Source of the DNA: CAVYOD01 sp963770045
Lineage (GTDB): Bacteria > Acidobacteriota > Aminicenantia > Aminicenantales > CAVYOD01
Direction of reading: 5' to 3'
NCBI GenBank assembly: GCA_963770045.1
Contig: CAVYOD010000033.1
Coordinates: forward strand, 1 to 64,000
DNA: 64,000 nucleotides
Part shown: piece after piece, positions 53,888-62,604 of the stretch
Position numbering within the stretch: the first letter of the stretch is position 1
Layout of the letters: each line of letters begins with the position of its first letter
Notes under the pieces: generated by a model
What the model saw: the letters and a program-made list of their open reading frames with translations, nothing else
Told to the model about the DNA's origin: nothing
Database searches by the model: none
Program-made: the position numbers and the translations under genes

Positions 53888-55252
53888 TCAGACCTCCGCT
53901 CCCGTTTTCTTTTCTTTGGAGTTTTCGACTCCGCTTCTTTTTTCTTCTTCGCTTCTTCTGCCTTTCTTCATATCGTCGAGATACTTGGCCCGATCGAAAT
54001 AGACTTTTCCATCCACCAATGTCATCTGGCAGACCGTGTAGGAATCGAGCGGGTGCCGGTTGAAGATGGCCAGGTCGGCGTCCTTCCCGGGCTCGATCGT
54101 CCCGACGCGGCCGTCGATCCCCATGATCTTGGCCGGGTTGATGGTGAGCAGCTTGATGGCCTCGGCTTCCGAGAGGCCGCCGAAGCGGACGGTTTTGGCA
54201 GCGTCGTTGAAGAGATGGCGCATCCTCTCAGCGTCATCGGAATTGAGGGCTACCAGCACTCCTCTCTTAGCGGCCAGGGCGGCCGCGTGGGGCATGGTGT
54301 TGAAGGCTTCCCATTTGTAGGCCCAGGCATCAGCGAAAGTGGAGATGGCAACACCGTATTTCACCAGCTCGTTGGCGATGCGATAACCCTCCAGGCCGTG
54401 TTCGAAACAAACGAGCTTGACCCCGTACTCCTTGCACAGCCGCATGATGGAGAGCATTTCTTCGGATTGATAGGCGTGGCATCGCACCCAGAGTTTGCCC
54501 TTGAGAATGTCGGCTACCCCTTCGAGGCGGAAGTCTTTTTTGGGCGGGAGGGGCGCCGGGATCTTTCCCTTGCTCTCCTGGCTCGATTTCAGTTTTTTAG
54601 CGTAATCGTCCCAGGCCCTCAGGTAATCTTTGGCCAGCTCGAACTCTCTGCGGATGGACTCTTCAACCCCCATTCGCGACTTGGGGTAGCGGGCTTTCCC
54701 GGCAGCCTGGAAACCCGATTGCTTGGGATTTTCCCCCAGGGCCCACTTGCTGGTCAGGGGAGCGCCCTCGAAGATCAATTCCCGTGCGCTTTTTCCCCAG
54801 CGCATCTTGAGGACGATCCCTTTGCCGCCGATCGGGTTGGCCGATCCGTGCATGGTGTGGATGCTGGTCACGCCTCCGGTCAGCGCATAGTAGATCATGA
54901 TATCCTCGGGGTTGATCACGTCCTTGACGTCGACCTCCGAGGTGATGGCGTCTCCCATCTCATTGACGTCGCCCTCGACCGCGATGTGGGAGTGCGAATC
55001 GATAATTCCGGGCATCACCCACTTCCCGTTGAGATCGATGACTTCGGCTTCCGGACCGGCCGCGAGGCTCTTCCCGACCTTGAGAATCTTGTTCCCCTGG
55101 ATAAGGATGTCGCCTCCGGCGATATTCTCGCCGCTGACGGTGATGATGTTCCCGTTTTTGAGAAGAAGCTGTTTCTCGGCTGGCGCTGAGATGGTAGACA
55201 GACCCAAGGCGAGGAGTCCGATTAGCAGTAAAACCTTTGTGTTCATCTTCAT
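53888..55252 (-). CDS. Exported amidohydrolase with intact metal site
   Basis: 454 residues with a signal peptide (VLLLIGLLALGLSTISAPA). Metal ligands are all recognisable: GIIDSHSHIAVEG (HxH), RCHAYQSEEM, CFEHGLEGYRI and ALNSDDAERM (Asp). The end, VGTIEPGKDADLAIFNRHPL, is the usual amidohydrolase C-terminus. It should hydrolyse an amide or cyclic amide outside the cytoplasm; the substrate is unknown. It is the middle gene of three and the only one with a complete set of ligands. A Lys/Glu-rich tail follows the domain. AGGAG lies eight bases before the ATG. Confidence 0.88.
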   Translation of the reverse strand: MKMNTKVLLLIGLLALGLSTISAPAEKQLLLKNGNIITVSGENIAGGDILIQGNKILKVGKSLAAGPEAEVIDLNGKWVMPGIIDSHSHIAVEGDVNEMGDAITSEVDVKDVINPEDIMIYYALTGGVTSIHTMHGSANPIGGKGIVLKMRWGKSARELIFEGAPLTSKWALGENPKQSGFQAAGKARYPKSRMGVEESIRREFELAKDYLRAWDDYAKKLKSSQESKGKIPAPLPPKKDFRLEGVADILKGKLWVRCHAYQSEEMLSIMRLCKEYGVKLVCFEHGLEGYRIANELVKYGVAISTFADAWAYKWEAFNTMPHAAALAAKRGVLVALNSDDAERMRHLFNDAAKTVRFGGLSEAEAIKLLTINPAKIMGIDGRVGTIEPGKDADLAIFNRHPLDSYTVCQMTLVDGKVYFDRAKYLDDMKKGRRSEEEKRSGVENSKEKKTGAEV

Positions 55253-55262
55253 GGCATTGCTC

Positions 55263-56888
55263 CTATCCGGGGATCCGTTTGGCCGTGAACTCCGTGGAAC
55301 CGGAGCTCCCCTGGACGACGGTCCCGCGCATCGTATCGCCCGTGACCGTGCCTGAGATGTAGAGGTCGAGCTGTTGTCCGCCGACGGCGATGTTCATCTC
55401 AAAGTAGACGTCGTTTCCCGAAACCGAGCCGCCGGTGAAATCAAAGACCCCGAACGGCGTCGTCATTTTTCCCGAGAGGGCCGCTTCTTCCTGAGAAAAA
55501 TCAATCTTGATGTTCATGCCCATTCCCCCTTCCATGGACAGTTCCCAGCGGCCGGACACATTGACGGTTGGCTTTTCACCCTCTTTGGCTTTGGCCTCTT
55601 TGAGGTCGAACTTTTTTCCATCCACAAAGGCTGTCTTCACTTTTGCATCTTTGACCAGGAGTTCGCCCTCAGCCAAGACGAGGTTGGCGATTTTCCCCGC
55701 TTCGAGGGTTCCCAGGGCCCGATCGACTCCAAAAAAGGAGGCCGGGATTGTGGTCAGCGCGGCCACGGCTTTATCTTTGGGAAGCCCGGCTTCGATCGCC
55801 TTGAGAATGCCGTCAGAGAATGTCTTGGGGTCGTCTGTCCCGAGAGAAGAGAAGGCAAAGGGGATTCCGGCTTCGGCCAGCTTAGCCGGGTTCTTGGGGT
55901 AGATTTCTTTTTCCGCTTTTTCCCGTTCCTCTTTTCCCTGCTGGGAGAAAAGGCTCGTGCCCGGGGCCTTGAAAGCGACCGTGCAGAGGAGCCGGGCCTT
56001 GGCCGCTTTGAGCTCGGGGATGACCTGGAAGGCCTCGTTGCCCAAGTCGCAGATGAAGAAATTGAGCTTATAGTCTCCGGCCAGCGCGAGCGACCGGCGG
56101 ATATCGTGTTGGTTGCGGCAGAAGAAGATGACTGGCTTTTTTCCGGAGACGTAATCGGAGAGAGTCTCATAATAAGAAATATAGGAAGGCCGGCTGAGGC
56201 CCTTCATCTCCTTGAGCCAGCGGGCCTTGTTCAGTTCAAAAAAGGCGGCATCGGCCAAGACCTGCTTAAGAAACGCGTAGACTCCCATGAGCGAGCTCGG
56301 ATAAACCATCAGGCCGGGGGAATTGAAGCCGATTCCCAGGCAATCGTCCTTGAGGAGCAGCGATTTATTTTTGTCGGCGTCGCCCAGGCAGAAGATCGAA
56401 GCCTGGCCGGTCAGAATCCCCCGATCGGGAATGGCCTGAGCTGCGGTGAAGCCGGACTTGTAATACTTCTCCAAGGTTGCTTTGCCGAGGTTGATAAAAT
56501 CATAAGCCCTCAGGTCCGGCGTGATCCCTTTGTCTTTGTCGGTGTATTCGCCGGTGTAGATCTTGGAGGGATCGAACTTTTCTTCAGGGAATTTGAGAAG
56601 CGCCTGGCCCAGGCCGTCCATAAAGCCCGGATAGACGGTGAGTTTGCTGCCGTCGATGACTTCGGCGTCGGGCGGAATTGCGACGTTGGTGCCCACGGCT
56701 TCGATGAGTCCGTTCCGGATGATGAGAGTGCCCTTCTCGATCGGCGGGCCGGCCAGCGTCATGAGTTTCGCATCTTTGATGGCCCAGACCCGGTGAAGGT
56801 CGTCTTGGGAGCTGAGCTGGGAGAAGCAGAGGACGAAGGTGAGCCCCAAGAACAGAAAGAAACCAAGTTTTGGATTCCTACGAGCCAT
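55263..56888 (-). CDS. Exported amidohydrolase-fold protein lacking metal ligands, with C-terminal beta domain
   Basis: 541 residues with a signal peptide (FFLFLGLTFVLCFSQL). The amidohydrolase frame is recognisable at the start (IKDAKLMTLAGPPIEKGTL) and near residue 430 (RALGTLEAGKIANLVLAEGE). But the DxHxH site reads PGFMDGLGQALLKF, and the inner ligands read FFCRNQHDIRR and ICDLGNEAF. An extra C-terminal domain of about 100 residues (SGRWELSMEGGMGMNIKIDF ... GSSGSTEFTAKRI) looks like a lipocalin-like or beta-barrel module. It is first in the three-gene operon. I chose the ATG at 56888, after AAAGGAGG. It is probably a pseudoenzyme or binding protein. Confidence 0.82.
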   Translation of the reverse strand: MARRNPKLGFFLFLGLTFVLCFSQLSSQDDLHRVWAIKDAKLMTLAGPPIEKGTLIIRNGLIEAVGTNVAIPPDAEVIDGSKLTVYPGFMDGLGQALLKFPEEKFDPSKIYTGEYTDKDKGITPDLRAYDFINLGKATLEKYYKSGFTAAQAIPDRGILTGQASIFCLGDADKNKSLLLKDDCLGIGFNSPGLMVYPSSLMGVYAFLKQVLADAAFFELNKARWLKEMKGLSRPSYISYYETLSDYVSGKKPVIFFCRNQHDIRRSLALAGDYKLNFFICDLGNEAFQVIPELKAAKARLLCTVAFKAPGTSLFSQQGKEEREKAEKEIYPKNPAKLAEAGIPFAFSSLGTDDPKTFSDGILKAIEAGLPKDKAVAALTTIPASFFGVDRALGTLEAGKIANLVLAEGELLVKDAKVKTAFVDGKKFDLKEAKAKEGEKPTVNVSGRWELSMEGGMGMNIKIDFSQEEAALSGKMTTPFGVFDFTGGSVSGNDVYFEMNIAVGGQQLDLYISGTVTGDTMRGTVVQGSSGSTEFTAKRIPG

Positions 56889-57052
56889 TGGACCTCCTTT
56901 GGAGGGATGAAATTTGGCCTTCGAACAAGTGCCAATTCCGAACACGGTCATACATTTTATATGTAATTACGGAAAAAGCAAAAGAAGAGTTCCATGGGTT
57001 GCCCCGGCCCTTTTTTTCTTATAACATATCGGGAAGATATGAGGAGGCGAAA

Positions 57053-58570
57053 ATGATAAGAAGGAAGTCCTTTTTCTGCCTATTCGTCCTGATTGCGTTT
57101 CTGGCCGCTTTCTCTCTGCCCGCCCAGGAGCAAGCCGCAAAGCTCACCGATGAAGAAAAGATCCTGGAGACATTTCACTCTATTTCCAGCCATCCTCTGC
57201 TCGAATATGTCCGCGAGCTGAGCTCCGACAAGTACGCCGGGAGATTGACCGGGACTCCCGAATACAAGATGAGCGCCGAATGGGCGGTCTCCTTTTTCAA
57301 GAAATGGGGGATCAAACCGGCCGGCGACCAGGGCACCTATTTTCAGGCCTTTCCTAATCCCTATACCCTTGTTTTCAAGGGCTGTGAGGCCTCGCTGGAT
57401 TTTCCGGTAAAAAAGGATGTGATCAAGAAACACTACCGCTACGAGGATGAATTCATTCCCGGCTCGACCTCGGGCTCGGGGGAAGTGACCGCCCCCGTCA
57501 TCTACGTCGGCTACGGCATCACGGCTCCCGAGTTGGGCTATGATGAATACAAGGGAATGGACGTCAAAGGCAAGATCGTACTCATGGAAAGGGAAGTCCC
57601 TGTCTCGCCGGACGACAAACCGGAGCTCTTCAAAAAATGGCGCCCCTACTCGTTCCACCAATATAAGCTCGAGAATGCGGTCTCCCACGGTGCCAAGGGG
57701 ATGCTCTACAATTACGGTCCGCTCGCTAACCCCAACAATTCGTACCGGGAGGGCTTTGTCGTCACCCATGTCGGGGATGCCGTGGTCAATGACATTTTCG
57801 CCGGAACCGACCGGAAGCACGGCGAGGTCATCCAGAAAATCGCCAAGACATTGACGCCTCAGTCGTTCGCCACCGGGAAGATCTTTACCTTGAAGAACCT
57901 GACCGAGCATCATCCGGAAGGCGTCGGCTACAATGTCATCGGTCTCCTCGAGGGTTCGGACCCGAAACTCAAGGATGACGTGATCATCGTCGGGGGGCAT
58001 CTCGACGGGCTCGGCCGCTGCTACGAGATCATGCCGGGCGCCAACGACAACAACTCAGCCGTGGCGGTGACGCTCGGCGTCGCCGATGCGCTGGCCAGGT
58101 GCGCCGTCAAGCCCCGCCGTTCCATCCTGTTCATCCTCTTCGGCGCCGAAGAGCAGGCCGTCCACGGCTCTGAGTATTACCTCGAACACCCTGTTGTTCC
58201 GCTGGAAAAAACGATCGGCTTCATCAACATGGACGGAGTCGGCTGCGGAGACAAGCTGAACGCCCTGGCGGCCAAAAACTATCCGGCCTTCTGGGACTTT
58301 GTCGACAGGGCGAACAAAAAGTACGTCCACGACGTCGTCGCCCCTTCCTACTTTGCCAATATCGCCCGGCCACGGCTTGACGCCGCCCGTTTTATGTGGA
58401 AGGGTGTTCCGACAATCTCCTTCAGCGCCTACGGCTCGACGTCTTATTATCACATCACCAAGGACAACATCGATACCATCACCCCGGAGATCCTGGAAGA
58501 TTTGGCCCGGCTCCTTTTCGTTTCCGTGCTTGACATGGCCAATGCGCCGACACTCAATTTCAGAAAATAG
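57053..58570 (+). CDS. Exported M28 aminopeptidase
   Basis: 505 residues with a signal peptide ending near SLPAQ. PA-like insert (VIYVGYGITAPELGYDEYKG) in the N-terminal half. The M28 ligands are present: IVGGHLDGLG, MPGANDNNSAVAVTLGVADAL, LFILFGAEEQAVHGS and GFINMDGVGCGD; the catalytic Glu pair is in GAEEQ. It is a paralogue of the protein at 50161, and divergent from the amidohydrolase operon, with which it may share a peptide-degradation role. GAGGAGG precedes the ATG at 57053; an upstream in-frame start at 56870 would overlap the neighbour. Confidence 0.92.
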   Translation: MIRRKSFFCLFVLIAFLAAFSLPAQEQAAKLTDEEKILETFHSISSHPLLEYVRELSSDKYAGRLTGTPEYKMSAEWAVSFFKKWGIKPAGDQGTYFQAFPNPYTLVFKGCEASLDFPVKKDVIKKHYRYEDEFIPGSTSGSGEVTAPVIYVGYGITAPELGYDEYKGMDVKGKIVLMEREVPVSPDDKPELFKKWRPYSFHQYKLENAVSHGAKGMLYNYGPLANPNNSYREGFVVTHVGDAVVNDIFAGTDRKHGEVIQKIAKTLTPQSFATGKIFTLKNLTEHHPEGVGYNVIGLLEGSDPKLKDDVIIVGGHLDGLGRCYEIMPGANDNNSAVAVTLGVADALARCAVKPRRSILFILFGAEEQAVHGSEYYLEHPVVPLEKTIGFINMDGVGCGDKLNALAAKNYPAFWDFVDRANKKYVHDVVAPSYFANIARPRLDAARFMWKGVPTISFSAYGSTSYYHITKDNIDTITPEILEDLARLLFVSVLDMANAPTLNFRK

Positions 58571-58864
58571 CCGTCTATCTCGTGAGCCAACTCGAGCTAG
58601 TACATAACGTCAATAAATCCGAAGCTGATAAGGATGCGCCGGGGCTTGACCAGAACAGGGGTCCAGAGATCAGAAACCAATCCGGACTTCCCTGCGTACG
58701 TCATCCTTCGGCGCCTACCTTGGCTGACCTATCGCGTCCGTATCAGTTGCGGGACGTATAAGCAAGGACGGGGCTGCATATCCTCAGGCTCGTTCACTTC
58801 CTTGATCGACATAGACGAGATGACAAGATAGACCACTGCTACGACGGGCACGTACGAGATAGAC
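58571..58864. repeat. Intergenic space with three copies of the GACGAGATAGAC repeat
   Basis: About 294 bases between convergent genes. GTCTATCTCGT at 58573-58583 is an inverted copy. GACGAGATGACAAGATAGACC at 58814-58834 (shown here as overlapping words GACGAGATGAC and GACAAGATAGACC) and ACGAGATAGACC at 58854-58865 are direct copies, the last running into the stop of the GTPase gene. I see no gene here. Confidence 0.65.
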
Positions 58865-59854
58865 CTATATATGCAGCTCGACGATATCTCCGTCCTGGAG
58901 GACGTGGTCACGGGTCACCCGCTGCCCCTCAAAACCGTTTTCGTTCCAGATCCGGGCGAAGCTAAAATTCTGGACGAAGTCTTTGTGGACCGCCCGGGCC
59001 ATGTCCAGGACCGTGCTTCCCATCTTCAGGGCGAATGGGTCCCGGAGGTCGGCCTTCTTCCCCGGGACTTTGCTGCAGACACGGACAATCTGGAGAAGGA
59101 CAAAGACATCCTTTCTGAGCTCACCGATTCCGTCACCTGCCTTGGCCGATACAGGAACGACCTTCAAATGGGGGCCATAAAAAACTCTCAGCTCCTCGAC
59201 GTTCTCGGCCGCCGAGGGAGTGTCGCTCTTGTTAGCCACGAGCAGGGTCTTCTTCAGAAACGGGAATTTCTCCGGCGGAATAGGATGGTGTTCAGGCACG
59301 AGTTCGATCTTTTTTTCCCTGAGCCTTGAGATAACTGCCTCCGAGGTCGCCGCGCAATTGGGGTCCGCGAGGTCGGCGACGAAAAGCAGGCCATCGCTGA
59401 CTTTGATGATCTCGGGGAGCCAGGTCTCCATATAATCGGGCGTCATGGGAGGGGTGTCGATGAGTTGGATGCGGATGTTTTCGAAGGGCATCATGAAGGG
59501 GGCGGGAAATCTGGTCGTAAAGGGATAATCGCCCACTTCGACTTCGACCCCGGTCAGAGCCTTGATCAGGGAGGATTTTCCGGCGTTGGGGGGACCCACG
59601 ACGATGACCTGCCCGGCTCCCGATTTTTCGATATGAAAACTCGACCCGCGCCGGGCGACGGCGGGCTGACGCTGCATCTCTTCTTTGAGCTTGGCGACCT
59701 TTGTCTTCATCAGGGCCTGGAGCTTTTCGGTGCCCTTGTGCTTGGGGATCATGGCCAAGAGCTCTTCGTAGATGGCGATCTTCTCCTGGGCGGTCTTAGC
59801 GGTTTTGAGCTTCCGCTCGACCTCAAGGTATTGAGGCGGAAGGTTGGCTGGCAT
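58865..59854 (-). CDS. GTPase with C-terminal TGS domain (DRG/Obg-like)
   Basis: 329 residues. A helical N-terminus (about 1-70) precedes the G domain: G1 VVGPPNAGKSSL at about 86-97, an effector region with GDYPFTTRFP, G3 LIDTPPM, and G4 VANKSD. The C-terminal TGS-like part (FALKMGSTVLDMARAVHKDF ... VTRDHVLQDGDIVELHI) suggests RNA or ribosome binding, as in DRG and Obg relatives. Its cellular role is not established. I chose the ATG at 59854; an upstream TTG is in frame but overlaps the -10 element. The leader would be about 12 bases. Confidence 0.88.
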   Translation of the reverse strand: MPANLPPQYLEVERKLKTAKTAQEKIAIYEELLAMIPKHKGTEKLQALMKTKVAKLKEEMQRQPAVARRGSSFHIEKSGAGQVIVVGPPNAGKSSLIKALTGVEVEVGDYPFTTRFPAPFMMPFENIRIQLIDTPPMTPDYMETWLPEIIKVSDGLLFVADLADPNCAATSEAVISRLREKKIELVPEHHPIPPEKFPFLKKTLLVANKSDTPSAAENVEELRVFYGPHLKVVPVSAKAGDGIGELRKDVFVLLQIVRVCSKVPGKKADLRDPFALKMGSTVLDMARAVHKDFVQNFSFARIWNENGFEGQRVTRDHVLQDGDIVELHI

Positions 59855-59872
59855 GGCTTGTTCCTGACCCGG

Positions 59873-59901
59873 ATTATACCCCAACCCGGCCGGTTTTTCA
59901 A
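59873..59901 (-). promoter_or_regulatory. Sigma-70 promoter of the TGS GTPase gene
   Basis: TTGAAA (59901-59896) and consensus TATAAT (59878-59873) on the minus strand, spacer 17 bases; ends 19 bases before the ATG. Confidence 0.75.
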
Positions 59902-60086
59902 AGCCATTAACTCTCAGTTATTTTGAGACGAATTCCAGCCCTGGTTCGTCTTTTTAGATGTAGAAAGATCAGGAACTGGTCCAGTCTTGTATCTTTTGAT
60001 ATTTCAATAAGTTAAAGTCGGGCTAGCGCGACAGCACGGGACTTGGGAAAGGGACTAATTTTCTTTAAAAAAATGCTTGTTTTTCC

Positions 60087-60115
60087 TTTACTTGGGACCG
60101 CTTTTTGGGTAGAAT
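60087..60115 (+). promoter_or_regulatory. Possible sigma-70 promoter of gyrB-gyrA
   Basis: TTTACT at 60087-60092 and TAGAAT at 60110-60115 with a 17-base spacer. It would give a leader of about 70 bases with two possible hairpins: GGGTTAT/ATAACCC (60137-60143 with 60161-60167), and CGTTTTTT/AAAAAACG (60171-60178 with 60182-60189) ending just before the start codon. Confidence 0.5.
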
Positions 60116-60192
60116 AGAAGCCTGAAAATGCCCATTGGGTTATGTGACATTCCTGCCTCAATAACCCTTCCGTTTTTTACAAAAAAACGAAG

Positions 60193-62582
60193 ATGAAAGA
60201 AAAAAAATATACCGCAGAGAGCATCAAGGTCCTGAAGGGCCTGGAAGCCGTCCGCAAGCGGCCGGCGATGTACGTGGGGAGCACGGGGCCCGAGGGACTT
60301 CACCACCTGGTTTACGAGGTCGTCGACAACAGTATCGACGAAGCTCTGGCCGGCTATTGCACCCAGATCGACGTTTTCATCCACGTCGATGACTCCGTCA
60401 CCGTGATCGATAACGGCCGGGGGATTCCGGTCGAGATGCACAAAAAAGAGAAGAAGTCGGCCGCCGAGGTCGTCATGACCATGCTTCACGCCGGCGGGAA
60501 GTTCGACGACAAAACCTACAAGGTGTCGGGCGGTCTTCACGGCGTCGGCGTCTCGGTCGTCAACGCCCTGTCCAAGCGGCTGGACCTCGAGGTCAAGCGC
60601 GATGGCGGGATCTATACCCAGAGCTACGAGCGCGGCAATCCCGTCACGAGGCTCAAGCTGGTCGGAAAGACCAAGAAAACCGGCACCAAGATAACTTTCT
60701 GGCCGGACGACGAGATCTTCGACTCGACCGAATTCAACTTCGAGGTCCTGACCCAACGGATGCGGGAGCTCTCTTTCTTAAACCGGGGGCTGAAGATCAC
60801 CATCCTGGACGAGCGGACAAACAAATCCCACGAGTTTCAGTACAAAGGCGGCATCCTGGAGTTTGTCCAATACCTCAACCAGAACAAGAACGTCCTCAAC
60901 CCGCGGCCGATCTATTTCGAGTCCCAGAAGGATGACATCCAGGTCGAACTCGCCTTCCAGTACAATTCCGGCTACGCCGAGACGATCTTCACCTTCGTCA
61001 ACAACATCAACACGACCGAAGGCGGCACTCATCTCATCGGCTTCAAGGCGGCCCTGACCCGTTGCATCAACAACTACGCCGTCGCCCACAACCTTTTCAA
61101 GGATCTCTCCGCCGGCACGCATCTCCGGGGACGACACCCGCGAGGGGCTGTGCGCCGTCCTCAGCATCAAGATGAAGGATCCCCAGTTCGAGGGCCAGAC
61201 CAAGACCAAGCTGGGAAATTCCGAGGTCAAGGGTATCGTCGAGTCGCTGGTCAACGAGCAGCTCACGGCCTACCTCGAAGAGAACCCGACAAACGCCAAG
61301 CGCGTCGTCATGAAAGCCCTGGACGCGGCCCATGCCCGGGAAGCCGCCCGCAAGGCCAGGGAACTGGCCCGTCGGAAGAGCGTCCTCGAGTCGACGCTCG
61401 CTCCCCGGCAAGCTCGCCGACTGCCAGGAGCGGGACCCGGCCGAGGCAGAGATCTTCATCGTCGAGGGCGATTCGGCCGGCGGCTCAGCCAAACAGGGCC
61501 GCGATCGCCGGTTCCAGGCCATCCTCCCTCTCAAAGGCAAGATCCTCAACGTCGAGAAGGCGACCCCGGAGAAGATCTTCAAGAACGAGGAGATCGGGAT
61601 GATGATCGCCGCCCTCGGAACGGGGGCCGAACAATCCGACTTCAACCTGGAAAAGCTCCGCTACCACAAGGTCATCATCATGACCGACGCCGACGTCGAC
61701 GGATCGCACATCCGGACCCTGCTCATGACCTTCTTCTACCGGCAGATGAAGCCGCTTATCGAGCACGGTCACCTCTATATCGCCCAGCCGCCTCTCTACA
61801 AGATCAGTCGTGGCCGGGAAGTCCTCTACCTCAAAGAAGAACGGGCCTATGAGAAATGGATGAACCGGAAGATCTCGGAAGAATTCAAGGTCAAGGTCAA
61901 GGGCCAGAAGGAAGTCTTCGAGGGCGAAAAGTTCCGGAAGTTTTTCCTGCGGATCATTCAGAAAAAGAATTTCATCCAATTCCTGGAACGGAAGTGCTAC
62001 CCGTTTTTCATGGTCGAGCTCCTGATCAAGGAGGGGGTCGCCGACCTCGAATTCCTCCAGAACAAAAAGAACATGAAGAGAATCCAGGCACTCATCGAGC
62101 AGAAGGGCCTGAGCACCCAGCTCACCCAGGACGAAGAGTACGGTTCCTATGAGATCGCCGCCAAGTTCCAGATCAACGGCATGTCCCTCACCTCCAGGAT
62201 CAACCTGGACTTGATCAACTCGACGGAATACAAAAACCTGTTCCGGATCGTGAAAGAGCTCGAAGAGTTCCGTCCGCCCTATGAGGTCATCAGCGACTCC
62301 GAGACGGTGACGCTCGAAAACGAGAACAAACTCCTCGAATATCTCGTCGAGAAAGGGAAGAAGGGAGTTTCCATCCAAAGGTACAAGGGTTTGGGCGAGA
62401 TGGCCCCCGAACAACTCTGGAAGACAACCATGAACCCCGAGAATCGGGCTCTCCTCAAGGTCTCGGTTCAGGACGCCGTCGAGGCGGACAAGGTGTTCTC
62501 GATTCTGATGGGAGATGAAGTCGAGCAGCGCCGGGAGTTCATCGAAAGCAATGCCCTGATGGCCCAAAACCTGGACATCTAG
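60193..62582 (+). CDS. gyrB: DNA gyrase subunit B, two frameshifts
   Basis: The repaired length is about 796 residues. The GHKL ATPase part is intact: RPAMYVGSTGPEGLHHLVYE, VIDNGRGIPVEMHKKE and GGLHGVGVSVVNALS. The frame then shifts near 61113 and again near 61397, each time by one extra base. Removing them restores ARISGDDTREGLCAV and STSLPGKLADCQERDPAEA. The TOPRIM domain follows (EIFIVEGDSAGGSAKQGRDR, MTDADVDGSHIRTLLM) and the C-terminal QRYKGLGEMAPEQLWKTTM. As the ATPase half of an essential type II topoisomerase it must be functional, so the breaks are almost certainly sequence errors. gyrA follows after 22 bases. Confidence 0.95.
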
Positions 62583-62604
62583 GAAGCGATGATCAGTTCA
62601 TAAG

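Noticed and set aside
55374..56966. A plus-strand open frame of 530 codons opposite the first amidohydrolase gene
   Set aside because: It has no recognisable domain, no ribosome site and a biased composition. It is a mirror of a GC-rich gene with a clear signal peptide and family motifs on the other strand.
61100..61410. Programmed ribosomal frameshifting in gyrB
   Set aside because: Both sites lack a slippery sequence, and the same kind of break occurs in many unrelated genes, which points to sequence errors.
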